From positions 63,509-97,516 of the forward strand of contig NZ_LUUB01000029.1 of the NCBI RefSeq assembly GCF_001641635.1: a stretch of 34,008 bases of DNA, in the 5' to 3' direction. Below, in pieces: positions 1-7,246 of this stretch. The notes beneath the pieces were generated by a model. It did not search any database. It saw only the letters and a program-made list of their open reading frames with translations, and was not told the origin of the DNA. The position numbers were made by a program, and so were the translations under genes. Every line of letters begins with the position of its first letter. The first letter of the stretch is position 1. This DNA is from Bradyrhizobium centrolobii (GTDB lineage: Bacteria > Pseudomonadota > Alphaproteobacteria > Rhizobiales > Xanthobacteraceae).

Positions 1-1
1 C

Positions 2-655
2 CCGCCGCAGGTCGTACCGATCGATGCGCTCGGCGATGCCGCGGACATCGTGGTCGAATGCGCGCCGAGCCGGCATCTGCGTTCGATCGTCGAGCCCGCC
101 GTGAAGCGCGGCAAGGCGGCGGTCGTCGTCAGCGTCGGCGCGCTGCTCGACAATTCCGATCTCATCGATCTCGCCCGCGCCAATGGCGGGCGCATCATCG
201 TGCCCACGGGGGCGCTGATCGGGCTCGATGCCGTCAACGCTGCCGCCGTCGGCACCATCCATTCGGTGAAGATGGTCACGCGCAAGCCGATCGACGGCTT
301 GAAGGGCGCGCCGTTCATCGTCGAGAACGGCATCGACATCGAGGGGTTGCGTGAGCCGCTCAAGCTGTTCGAGGGTACGGCGCGCGAGGCCGCAAAAGGC
401 TTTCCGGCCAACCTCAACGTTGCGGTCGCGCTGTCGCTCGCGGGTGTCGGGCCCGACCGCACCTTCGTGCAGATCTGGGCAGACCCGACCGTGACGCGCA
501 ACGTTCACCGCATCGAGGTCGAGTCGGATTCCGCGCGCTTCTCGATGGGAATCGAGAACATCCCGTCCGAGAATCCCAAGACCGGGATGATCACGGCGCT
601 GTCCGTGATCGCGCTGCTGCGCAAGCAGCGCGCCACCCTCTGCGTTGGGACGTGA
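2..655 (+). CDS. nadX: L-aspartate dehydrogenase, 3' part (5' end outside window)
   Basis: The reading frame is open from base 2 to a TGA at 653-655, giving 217 C-terminal residues of a protein normally about 265 aa, so only the N-terminal Rossmann part is missing. The segments VECAPSRHLR, VSVGALLD, GRIIVPTGALIGLDAV and FPANLNVAVALSLAGVGPD are typical of the DUF108/aspartate dehydrogenase family. That family oxidises L-aspartate to iminoaspartate with NAD(P), and can feed quinolinate and NAD synthesis or aspartate catabolism. The C-terminal stretch ENIPSENPKTGMITALS matches the family's substrate domain. The stop lies three bases from the stop of the convergent gene that follows. The family call is confident; the physiological direction is not shown here. 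Confidence 0.9.
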   Translation, partial: PPQVVPIDALGDAADIVVECAPSRHLRSIVEPAVKRGKAAVVVSVGALLDNSDLIDLARANGGRIIVPTGALIGLDAVNAAAVGTIHSVKMVTRKPIDGLKGAPFIVENGIDIEGLREPLKLFEGTAREAAKGFPANLNVAVALSLAGVGPDRTFVQIWADPTVTRNVHRIEVESDSARFSMGIENIPSENPKTGMITALSVIALLRKQRATLCVGT

Positions 656-658
656 GCC

Positions 659-1960
659 TTACGCGCCAGTGACGCGCCAGATCACGTTGCCGACGTCGTC
701 GGCCATCAGCAGCGATTTGTCGGGCCCGATCGCCACGCCGACCGGCCGGCCGTAGGATTGCTTCTCGTCCGGTGACAGGAAGCCCGACAGGATGTCGCGT
801 GCCGGGCCGGACGGGCGGCCGTTCTCGAACGGGATGAACACGACCTTGTAGCCGGACAGCGTGCTGCGATTCCATGAGCCGTGCTGGCCGATCACCATCC
901 CGTCCGGAAAACCCGGCAGCGTGCCGGCCGGCATCCAGCACAGGCCGAGCGAAGCGGTGTGGCCGCCGAGCGCATAGTCCGGCGTGATCGCCTTGGCGAC
1001 CAGCGCCGGATCCTGCGGCACGCGATCGTCCACCGTCTTGCCCCAGTAGCAGTAGGGCCAGCCGTAGAAGCCGCCGTCGCGCACCGAGGTGAGATAGTCC
1101 GGCGGCGTCTCGTCGCCGAGTCCGTCGCGCTCGTTGACGACGGTCCAGAGCACGGACGTCGTTGGCTCCCAGGCAAGGCCAACGGGATTGCGCAGGCCGC
1201 CGGCGAAGATGCGATGCGTGCCGGCGACGAGGTCGAGCTCGTAGACCGCGGCGCGGCCTTCCTCGACCTCCATGCCGAGCTCGGCGATATTGCTGAGCGA
1301 GCCGACGCCGGCATAGAGCTTCTTGCCGTCGGGGCTCGCGAGCAGGCTCCGCGTCCAGTGTCCGCTCGGCTTGAACGTGGTGAGCCGCTTGCCCGGCGCA
1401 GTGATGCGATCGGCATTCGCGACATAGGGAAATGCCATCACGCCGTCGGTGTTGCCGACATAGAAGGTGTCGCCGATGAGCGCCATGCCGAACGGCTGGC
1501 TGAGGTTTTCCATGAAGGCGCCGCGCTCTTCGGCGACGCCGTCGCCGTCCTTGTCGCGCAGCAGCGTGATGCGGTTGGCGCTGACGCCGAGGGCCGCGGC
1601 ACGCCGCATCGTCGCCTGCATCGCATAGTGAAATACGGTGCGCGGGGGACCGGCGACCTGCGTCGCTTCCGCGATCAGCACGTCGCCATTGGGCAGCACC
1701 TCGATCCAACGCGGATGGTCGAGGCCGGTCGCGAACGCGTTGACCTTCAGCCCGGGCGCGACCGTCGGCTTGTGTCCTTCGCGCCAGCCGCGCGCGGTCG
1801 GCATCTTCAGTGTCGGGATCGCGCCCTGTGGCTTTGCTTCGGGGATCGCCGGTGTCTGGCCCCAGGCCGGCGCCGGCTCGGTGCCGGAGAGCCGGCGCCA
1901 TCGCAGCGCGATGCCGCCGAGCAGCGCAACGAACTGCGCAAAAATGCTGGAAAAGGTCAT
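659..1960 (-). CDS. Sorbosone dehydrogenase family protein (PQQ-type beta-propeller)
   Basis: This 433-aa protein belongs to the glucose/sorbosone dehydrogenase six-bladed propeller family, whose characterised members oxidise sugars with PQQ in the periplasm. Visible family segments are GLDHPRWIEVLPNGDVLIAEAT (about residues 79-100), the calcium-loop-like DKDGDG (137-142), DGGFYGWPYC (295-304) and GSWNRS (361-366). The N-terminus has a short hydrophobic stretch (about residues 5-20), suggesting a signal anchor or signal peptide. I chose the ATG at 1960 because AGGGGA lies about 6 nt upstream; the frame stays open upstream to 2110, but that part is Arg-rich and non-family. The true substrate cannot be read from the sequence. 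It is transcribed convergently with the aspartate dehydrogenase gene. Confidence 0.88.
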   Translation of the reverse strand: MTFSSIFAQFVALLGGIALRWRRLSGTEPAPAWGQTPAIPEAKPQGAIPTLKMPTARGWREGHKPTVAPGLKVNAFATGLDHPRWIEVLPNGDVLIAEATQVAGPPRTVFHYAMQATMRRAAALGVSANRITLLRDKDGDGVAEERGAFMENLSQPFGMALIGDTFYVGNTDGVMAFPYVANADRITAPGKRLTTFKPSGHWTRSLLASPDGKKLYAGVGSLSNIAELGMEVEEGRAAVYELDLVAGTHRIFAGGLRNPVGLAWEPTTSVLWTVVNERDGLGDETPPDYLTSVRDGGFYGWPYCYWGKTVDDRVPQDPALVAKAITPDYALGGHTASLGLCWMPAGTLPGFPDGMVIGQHGSWNRSTLSGYKVVFIPFENGRPSGPARDILSGFLSPDEKQSYGRPVGVAIGPDKSLLMADDVGNVIWRVTGA

Positions 1961-2213
1961 GGAAATCCCCTGTCGAACGTGCGGCACTGGCCAACGCCGG
2001 ATCGCCCATCGCCCCGCGCGGGCTTCAGGCCTGATCGTCGATCTCTCCGAATCGACGACGGGATGTCGTCGTGCCTCTTCGCGCGCGCATCCAACGTGGT
2101 GGCGGCCCAAACGTCAACATGTGGAGGGCGTCGCCAGCGTCCATTGCGACGGAATGGCAGCCGATCGAATTTGCATGGGAGGGGTGCCGGGCGTCGTCTG
2201 ACGCTGCCAGAGA

Positions 2214-2423
2214 TCACCGGCCGATCTGCCGCTCCAGCCGCCGCGCCGCGCGAAAATCATCGAGATGCTGGAGGTTCGGCCCGAGCGCTGCCTCCTTGGA
2301 CAGCAGATGATAGACCCGCGCGACCGTGCGCTGCTTCCGCTTCGTCCGCCCGGGCGGCAAGCTCCGCGCCTTGCGGGCGGCGGCGATCGCGTGCGCACGA
2401 AAATAATCGTAAGCGTCCGACAT
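2214..2423 (-). CDS. Small conserved hypothetical protein (69 aa)
   Basis: This 69-aa ORF starts MSDAYDYFRAHAIAAARKAR and ends LERQIGR followed by TGA. It is basic and predicted helical, with no signal peptide or membrane segment. A coding call is supported by the balanced helical composition and by my recollection of similar short proteins in related rhizobia, which I could not check. It lies alone between the sorbosone dehydrogenase start and a palindromic repeat, on the same strand as both neighbouring genes. I do not recognise a function. The opposite-strand and other-frame ORFs here are Arg/Ala-rich and look like shadows. Confidence 0.55.
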   Translation of the reverse strand: MSDAYDYFRAHAIAAARKARSLPPGRTKRKQRTVARVYHLLSKEAALGPNLQHLDDFRAARRLERQIGR

Positions 2424-2518
2424 GGTTCAGCGCTCTGCCGAATTGCGTCCTTCGGGCGATAACGGCGTGGTGCGGGGGCGGTTCCCGGCGAGATGCGGGG
2501 CTACTGCGCAATCCCTCA

Positions 2519-2584
2519 CCGTCACCCTTCGAGGCTCTGTTTGCGATGCATTCGCATCGCAAACCTCGCGCCTCAGGATGACGG
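2519..2584. repeat. Palindromic interspersed repeat (CCGTCA...TGACGG type)
   Basis: A 66-bp imperfect palindrome. The outer arms begin CCGTCA (2519-2524) and end TGACGG (2579-2584), followed inward by GAGGC/GCCTC-like segments. At its centre is a perfect 10-bp stem, TTTGCGATGC (2540-2549) and GCATCGCAAA (2554-2563), around an ATTC loop. It lies in the 210-bp gap downstream of the methyltransferase gene, so its hairpin may also end transcription of that operon or protect its mRNA. I recall repeats with these ends as common in Bradyrhizobium; copy number cannot be shown from this window. Confidence 0.7.
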
Positions 2585-2633
2585 GACTAGCAGCAACGTT
2601 ATTACAGGCAATGCTCGCGTCGAAGCCTTCGCC

Positions 2634-3254
2634 TTACCGAAGGAACGGAATGATCATCGGCACGCGGCGGCAATAGGCGCCGTAGGCGTCTTCGCCGAGC
2701 TCCTTGGACAGGAACACCTCTTCCATCCGGCCCTTCTGCCACATGCCGAGCGAGATCAGGATCGCGCCGAGGATCGCGGTCACGGTGCCGACCGCGATGC
2801 CGGTGGCGAGCATGCCGGCGATCAGGCCGGTGTAGATCGGGTGACGCACGATGCCGTACGGGCCGGTGTCGATGACGCGGTGGTCTTCCTTGTGCGTGAT
2901 GGTGTTGGACCAGAACTTGCCGAGATGCAGGCGTCCCCACCAGGTGAAGGAGATGCCGGCGAGCACGACGAGAGCCGTGATGTAGACGCCGATATCGCTG
3001 AACACCCACAGCGGCTTCTCGTTCAGCACTTCGGCGGTCCACGGCGTGAACAGGATGCCGCCGACCAGGATCGGGATACGATAGCGGCCGGATTCCAGCG
3101 TCATCACCTGCTTCTGGGTGCGGCCCTGCCAGAACGAGGCTCCGACCCAGCTTGCGAGCCAGGCCAGCCAGATCAGGGCGAGCAGTTGCGTCGGCCAGGT
3201 CGTGGTCCAGCCACCCCAGGCGACAGAGAGAAGCTTGCTGAAATCAAAGGACAT
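2634..3254 (-). CDS. Isoprenylcysteine methyltransferase-like (ICMT/PEMT) membrane methyltransferase
   Basis: This 206-aa integral membrane protein shows the ICMT/phospholipid methyltransferase signature near its C-terminus. The segment includes HRVIDTGPYGIVRHPIYTG (about residues 127-145), then a hydrophobic pair and EEVFLSKELGEDAYGAYCRRV, where the GPY..VRHP and E..L...G..Y elements form the SAM pocket in this family. Hydrophobic segments lie at about residues 20-38, 60-75, 86-105 and 145-170. Bacterial members methylate small or lipid substrates, not prenylated proteins, and the substrate here is unknown. It is the last gene of a three-gene minus-strand run, 29 nt after the epimerase stop. 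The ATG at 3254 has only a weak ribosome site. A palindromic repeat lies downstream. Confidence 0.85.
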   Translation of the reverse strand: MSFDFSKLLSVAWGGWTTTWPTQLLALIWLAWLASWVGASFWQGRTQKQVMTLESGRYRIPILVGGILFTPWTAEVLNEKPLWVFSDIGVYITALVVLAGISFTWWGRLHLGKFWSNTITHKEDHRVIDTGPYGIVRHPIYTGLIAGMLATGIAVGTVTAILGAILISLGMWQKGRMEEVFLSKELGEDAYGAYCRRVPMIIPFLR

Positions 3255-3283
3255 GTGGAAAGGTTCTTTGGTTGGGCGGCCGC

Positions 3284-4315
3284 TCAGCTCGCGCGCGAGG
3301 AGAGCGCGTGATGCTCGATGGCGCCGGACGCGGGCAGCCCGCCGCGTGCGAGCAGATGGGTGATGGTTTCGCGCAGCACCGGTTCGATCGGGCGCGGCGA
3401 ATAGCCGAGCTCGGTGCGCGCCTTGCCGATCGAGAGGTCGCTTGCGGCGAGCGCAATGCGCACGCCCTCGGCGGTGCCGTTGGGCGGCCGGTGCGTGATG
3501 CGATCGGAGATGTATTCGAGCATGATGGCGGACATCTCGGCGACCTTGCCGGGAACCGCGATCGGAAGCTGCCGGCGGCCGCTCATTGCGGACATCATGC
3601 GCAGGATCTGGCCAAGCCGCACGCAGTCGCCGCCGAGGATGTAGCGCTGGCCGGTGCGGCCGCGTTCCATCGTCAGCACGAGGCCCGTGGCGACGTCGCG
3701 CACGTCGACGAGGTTGACCAGGAAGTTGAGATGCGGCTGCACCTTCTTCTGGAGGAAGTACCACAGCATCGCGGTGGGCGGCGTCAGATTGTGGTCGGCG
3801 GCGCCGATCGGCATGGTCGGCGTGCCGATGACGAGCGGGAAGCCCTCGGCCGCCGCCTTGGCGGCGTGATGCTCGGCGAGCGACTTCGATCGCGTATAGG
3901 CGCCGGGCATTGCATCGGCCGGCTGAAGCGCCTCCTCGGCGGCAACGCCGTTCAGCTTCGAATAGGGGAACAGGATCGATTCCGTCGAGCAGTGCAGGAA
4001 GCGCGACACGCCGCGCTTCCTCGCGGCCGCCAGCACGACCTCGGTGCCGCGGCAATTGACGTCGTGGAAGTCCTGTTTGTTGGCGACCCACATCCCGGGC
4101 AGGCCGGCCAGATGATAGACCTGATCGACGCCGGCGAGCGCAGCATCGACCGCGGCGCCATCCAGCACCGAGCCGTGGACGTGATCGACGTCCGAGCTTG
4201 CCGTGGTCGGCCGCCGGACGTCGAGAACGCGCACCCGCTGCCCGCGGCCGCGGAGCGCCTCTACAAGATGTTGTCCGATGAAACCGCTGCCACCGGTAAC
4301 CAGTACGAGAGCCAT
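3284..4315 (-). CDS. NAD-dependent epimerase/dehydratase (extended SDR)
   Basis: A 343-aa extended short-chain dehydrogenase. The N-terminal dinucleotide-binding motif TGGSGFIG is at residues 7-14. The catalytic features are CST (109-111) with the YxxxK pair at Y140 and K144 in the segment AYTRSK. The length is typical of sugar-nucleotide epimerases and of the 3-beta-hydroxysteroid or hopanoid-associated (HpnA-like) branch. The segment VYHLAGLPGMWVANKQDFHDVNCRGTEVVL resembles that branch, so a lipid-linked or hydroxy-lipid substrate is possible but not shown. It sits in the middle of the run, 30 nt after the Mpo1-like gene and 29 nt before the methyltransferase, consistent with one transcript. 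Confidence 0.88.
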   Translation of the reverse strand: MALVLVTGGSGFIGQHLVEALRGRGQRVRVLDVRRPTTASSDVDHVHGSVLDGAAVDAALAGVDQVYHLAGLPGMWVANKQDFHDVNCRGTEVVLAAARKRGVSRFLHCSTESILFPYSKLNGVAAEEALQPADAMPGAYTRSKSLAEHHAAKAAAEGFPLVIGTPTMPIGAADHNLTPPTAMLWYFLQKKVQPHLNFLVNLVDVRDVATGLVLTMERGRTGQRYILGGDCVRLGQILRMMSAMSGRRQLPIAVPGKVAEMSAIMLEYISDRITHRPPNGTAEGVRIALAASDLSIGKARTELGYSPRPIEPVLRETITHLLARGGLPASGAIEHHALSSRAS

Positions 4316-4345
4316 GAAGAAGGTTTGCTGTTCCGCTTCTGGAAG

Positions 4346-4864
4346 CTATCGGGTTGAAAGTGAATTGGTGGGAAGAGGCGCGAGAATCGCGGCAAGGTCG
4401 CGACGGAAGCCCAATGCAATAAACAATTTTGCCATGACAAACATAGGTCCAAGCAGGAAATGAGTCGGATGGTCGACCATCGACGGCTGCCGCTCTTCAA
4501 AAACCTTGTGCCCGACGACCTGCGCGCTGACGCCGAGCACGATCAGCAAGGCAAAAATCGACCACATCATGGCGGTTGAGACCTGATTGCCGATTGTCGT
4601 TGCGACGGAAAGCAGCACCACCGCGGCCGCGAGAATGCCGAGCCCGATCCCGGCATCGAGCATCAGCCAGTACACCAGCACCGGCAGGGCCAGGATCACC
4701 GCCAGGCTCACCTCGACGCCGAACATGGGAATCTGCAGGAGGGTCAGCGGCAGCACCGCGCCGGTGAACAGGAGGAGGATGCCGACCACGTGCATCGCAC
4801 AGTTCCAGGGATCGCGGTGGTATTCGACATAGTCGGCCAGTTGGCGTTGAAAAGAGCCAGCCAT
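4346..4864 (-). CDS. Mpo1-like (DUF962/YGL010w) membrane oxygenase
   Basis: A 172-aa protein of the Mpo1/DUF962 family. The yeast member Mpo1 is an iron-dependent dioxygenase that removes one carbon from 2-hydroxy fatty acids. Seen here are the His-rich N-terminal segment YVEYHRDPWNCAMHVVG (H16, H25), four or so hydrophobic helices (about residues 25-45, 50-67, 70-92, 98-116) and a second His cluster, GHKVFEERQP...DHPTHF (H119, H132, H135). These histidines are the expected metal ligands. I chose the ATG at 4864 because GAGA precedes it; an ATG at 4882 and a longer frame to 4990 are possible but have no purine-rich site. It is first in the run with the epimerase and methyltransferase, which suggests lipid or fatty-acid modification (inference). 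Confidence 0.82.
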   Translation of the reverse strand: MAGSFQRQLADYVEYHRDPWNCAMHVVGILLLFTGAVLPLTLLQIPMFGVEVSLAVILALPVLVYWLMLDAGIGLGILAAAVVLLSVATTIGNQVSTAMMWSIFALLIVLGVSAQVVGHKVFEERQPSMVDHPTHFLLGPMFVMAKLFIALGFRRDLAAILAPLPTNSLSTR

Positions 4865-5038
4865 CTTGGTCTCGTGCAGCATGGGGGGCGGGGAAGGACG
4901 AAAAAAGCCTATAGCACCGGACCGGGCAGCGCACAAACCGGCCTTCTTGTCGCGCAAAACCGTGCTGTCGCGCCCTGGGACAGGCCGCAAAACGGTCAGG
5001 ACTTCAATGGGTTCCGCAAGGTGCCGGGGTGCGCTCGT

Positions 5039-5707
5039 TCAGCGTTTCTTGGCGGGCTTTTTCGCCGCAGGCGCGGGAGCAGCAGCTGGACGCGCAGGCT
5101 CGTCCTCCGGCAGCTTGGCAAATGTCAGGATCTGCAACTGGCCATTGACGGCCGAGGTCGGACGGGCGCGGTCGAGGAACTGCTCCTCGCCGAGGCCGAT
5201 CGGATGGAGCCGCTTGGTCGAGATCTTGAACGTGTTCACGAGCACGTCACGGATCGCATCGGCGCGCCGCTGGCTCAGGATCGCATTGGCCTCGCGTGAC
5301 TTCGAATTGGATTCGACATGGCCGACGATCAGGAACGTATAGGGCAGCAGCGAGGAATGAACCAGCGCGTCCGCGATGCGGCCGACGGTCTGGTAGGACG
5401 TCGGCTGGATGATAGGCGTATCGGCGTCGAACTCGATCTGCGCGTTGAAGGCGGGCAGGTTGGCGAGATCGGGCGCGATCAGCGGCCGGTTCACCGGACC
5501 CGGGTCATTCTTGATCCTGGCCTTCGCCCGCTCCATCACCTGCTGCTTCAGCGCGGGAAGGTCGACCTCGGAAGCCTGTTCGAAATGGTTGAGCTTGCCG
5601 ACGATGTCGTCGCGGGTCGGCGCCGTCTGCGCGCTGGCTGTGCCCGCGAGCAGGGCGAGGCCCAGCGCGATGCCAATTCCGGCGGTGGAGAGCAGGCTCA
5701 GGCGCAT
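5039..5707 (-). CDS. OmpA-like peptidoglycan-associated protein (divergent motif)
   Basis: A 222-aa exported protein. A signal peptide ends near AGTASAQ (cleavage around residue 26), followed by a helical linker and an OmpA C-terminal domain at about 88-198. The domain shows IEFDADTPIIQPTSYQTVGRIADAL, then GHVESNSKSREANAILSQRRADAIRDVL (GHVE 129-132, RR 147-148). Classical OmpA domains have GHTD, whose Asp contacts diaminopimelate; here that position is Glu, so binding may be altered. The tail is Ala/Pro/Lys-rich (about 203-222). The ATG at 5707 overlaps the stop of the upstream Cys-rich gene as TGATG, implying coupled translation. It probably tethers or senses the cell wall from the periplasm or outer membrane. 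Confidence 0.87.
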   Translation of the reverse strand: MRLSLLSTAGIGIALGLALLAGTASAQTAPTRDDIVGKLNHFEQASEVDLPALKQQVMERAKARIKNDPGPVNRPLIAPDLANLPAFNAQIEFDADTPIIQPTSYQTVGRIADALVHSSLLPYTFLIVGHVESNSKSREANAILSQRRADAIRDVLVNTFKISTKRLHPIGLGEEQFLDRARPTSAVNGQLQILTFAKLPEDEPARPAAAPAPAAKKPAKKR

Positions 5708-6123
5708 CACCGATACCCCGCGTCGTCCACGGCCTTCAGGCAGTTGTTGCTGATGCCCTTGGGCGTCGAGATCAGGCAGGGGATCGACTTGCTGGTCTCC
5801 TTGGTCGAGCCGCCGCAGACCTTGACGATCTCGCGCTGGCAGGCGTTCGCCACCGTGACGCGCGCGGCGACACGCTTCTGGATGGCGTCGAAGGCTCGGA
5901 GGTAGTCGCTCTGGCACTGCGACGACAGCACGTCGCGGTTGCGGGACAGGCACTCCTTGAGGCGGGTCGAGTCCGGATTGACGCCGCGGCAATTGGCGAC
6001 GATTTCCGCGCCGCAGCTCTTGGCCAGCATCCCGATCGAATCGCCAAAGCTCATCGTCTCCGCCGCCGCAAGCGACGGCATCCCCAATGCCAGCACGATC
6101 AGTGTGATGGAGCCCCGGACCAT
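5707..6123 (-). CDS. Secreted cysteine-rich-repeat protein (GLG1/FGFR-type Cys repeats)
   Basis: A 138-aa protein from the ATG at 6123 with a clear signal peptide (MVRGSITLIVLALGMPSLAAAE). A 12-residue longer form from a TTG at 6159 is possible but lacks a ribosome site. The mature part carries two Cys-rich repeats of the type C-x3-I-x3-C-x(n)-C-x(n)-C: one begins KSCGAEIVANCRG and the other NACQREIVKVCGG. This matches the Cys-rich repeat family known from Golgi protein GLG1 and found in short secreted bacterial proteins. The function in bacteria is unknown. The cysteines imply disulfides and a periplasmic location. It is coupled by overlap to the OmpA-like gene, so the two may act together at the envelope. 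Confidence 0.78.
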   Translation of the reverse strand: MVRGSITLIVLALGMPSLAAAETMSFGDSIGMLAKSCGAEIVANCRGVNPDSTRLKECLSRNRDVLSSQCQSDYLRAFDAIQKRVAARVTVANACQREIVKVCGGSTKETSKSIPCLISTPKGISNNCLKAVDDAGYR

Positions 6124-6392
6124 GGGTGCATCTGATACGGGGAAGTTCGCGATGGTCAAGGGCTGTTCGGGTCAGAACTGTCGACAGCCCGAAGGGTGCG
6201 GCGAACGGTCCTCACTCCGCGGCGTGAGCGCGTCGGCGAATTCCGGATCGGCCTTGAGCTGGCAGAGCCCCGGGGCCGGGAAGCGGGCCTCGGGATGAGT
6301 TGCGATTCGCGCGGCAGACAGCAGACCAGTGCCTCAAGGTTGCATCACCGAGTTTGATTCAATTATGTTTTCCACGTCTGGGGGGTAAGCAA

Positions 6393-7220
6393 TTGAGCAA
6401 ATTGACTTTGGCTGAAGGCGCCGGCTCATTCGTGTTTCGTGATGATGGTGCCGTCCCCTCGCCACGTACGATGCGGGTCTTCTCGTTTTGTCCCCGATCG
6501 AGCAGTCGGCACACACGCATCATCATGGCGATGCATGGCGTTGATCGCGCTGCCGCGGAGTTTCGCGATCTTCTCGTACCTCAAGCCGAACGCAATGGGC
6601 AAATCGTGCTGGTCCCGGAGTTCGATCCGGATCAGTTCCCGGGCGTCCACGCATACAATTTCGGCGGAGTGCGGCTGCCGCCGCCAGACAACACGGTTTT
6701 GCCGCGCGATCATTGGAATTTCGGGGTTATCGACCGGCTGTTTCATCATGTTCGACATGCGATCGGGTCCAGCCGGGACACCTTCGGCCTGTTCGGTAAC
6801 TCCGCGGGCGCCCAATATGTCCTACGCTATCTTGCACTCAACGAGGCCGCTTCCGTTGATCTGGCCGTTGCCGCCAACTGCGGATGCTACATGCTGCCGA
6901 ACCTCACCACGGAGTATCCAAATGGCATGGGAGGGATTGGCCTCAACGCAGATCATCTGCGGAGATATCTGGGGCGCTCCCTCGTCATCCTGCTAGGCGA
7001 GGCCGACGCAGACCCTGACGCCTTCGACCTGCCCCGCTGGGACGAGGCGATGGCTCAAGGGCCTCATCGTCTTGCGCGCGGTCTCTGGCATTTCGAACAC
7101 TGTACGGAGCTAGCCAAAAGCATTGGTGTCGGGCTGGGCTGGAGACTCGAGATTGCGCCTGGCGCCGGGCACGTCGATCAACAGATTTACGACCAGGGCG
7201 CCAACATCTTGAACAGTTGA
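6393..7220 (+). CDS. Alpha/beta hydrolase (PHB-depolymerase/esterase-like)
   Basis: The protein is 275 aa if it starts at the TTG at 6393. The nucleophile elbow is GLFGNSAGAQYVLRY (G-N-S-A-G). The acid residue is likely the Asp region in LLGEADADPDAFDLP and the catalytic His is likely in EIAPGAGHVDQQI. The core starts RVFSFCPRSSSRHTRIIMAMHGVDRAA, with MHG as the oxyanion-hole region. No signal peptide is evident, so it is probably cytoplasmic. I prefer the TTG because GGGGGGT lies 6-7 nt upstream and the protein then begins MSKLTLAEGAGSF, as I recall for relatives. Upstream in-frame sequence to 6300 looks non-coding. Base composition is slightly less GC-rich than its neighbours. Confidence 0.8.
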   Translation: MSKLTLAEGAGSFVFRDDGAVPSPRTMRVFSFCPRSSSRHTRIIMAMHGVDRAAAEFRDLLVPQAERNGQIVLVPEFDPDQFPGVHAYNFGGVRLPPPDNTVLPRDHWNFGVIDRLFHHVRHAIGSSRDTFGLFGNSAGAQYVLRYLALNEAASVDLAVAANCGCYMLPNLTTEYPNGMGGIGLNADHLRRYLGRSLVILLGEADADPDAFDLPRWDEAMAQGPHRLARGLWHFEHCTELAKSIGVGLGWRLEIAPGAGHVDQQIYDQGANILNS

Positions 7221-7226
7221 GTGGAT

Positions 7227-7243
7227 GGCCTTGTGTGAAGGCC
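7227..7243. terminator. Weak GC hairpin between convergent genes
   Basis: GGCCTT (7227-7232) and AAGGCC (7238-7243) form a 6-bp perfect stem with a GTGTG loop, in the 26-bp gap between the stops of the hydrolase and the helicase. There is no T-tract, so termination is possible but unproven. Confidence 0.35.
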
Positions 7244-7246
7244 TGC

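Noticed and set aside
881..2581. Long plus-strand ORF (566 aa) across the sorbosone dehydrogenase gene
   Set aside because: It is Arg/Ala/His-rich without family motifs, antisense to a clear gene, and arises from high GC in the third codon position.
6170..6300. Short minus-strand open frame ending near 6172 (HPEARFPAPGLCQLKADPEF...)
   Set aside because: It looks slightly protein-like, but I cannot find a start or a family, and it may be chance or a decayed gene end; not enough to call.
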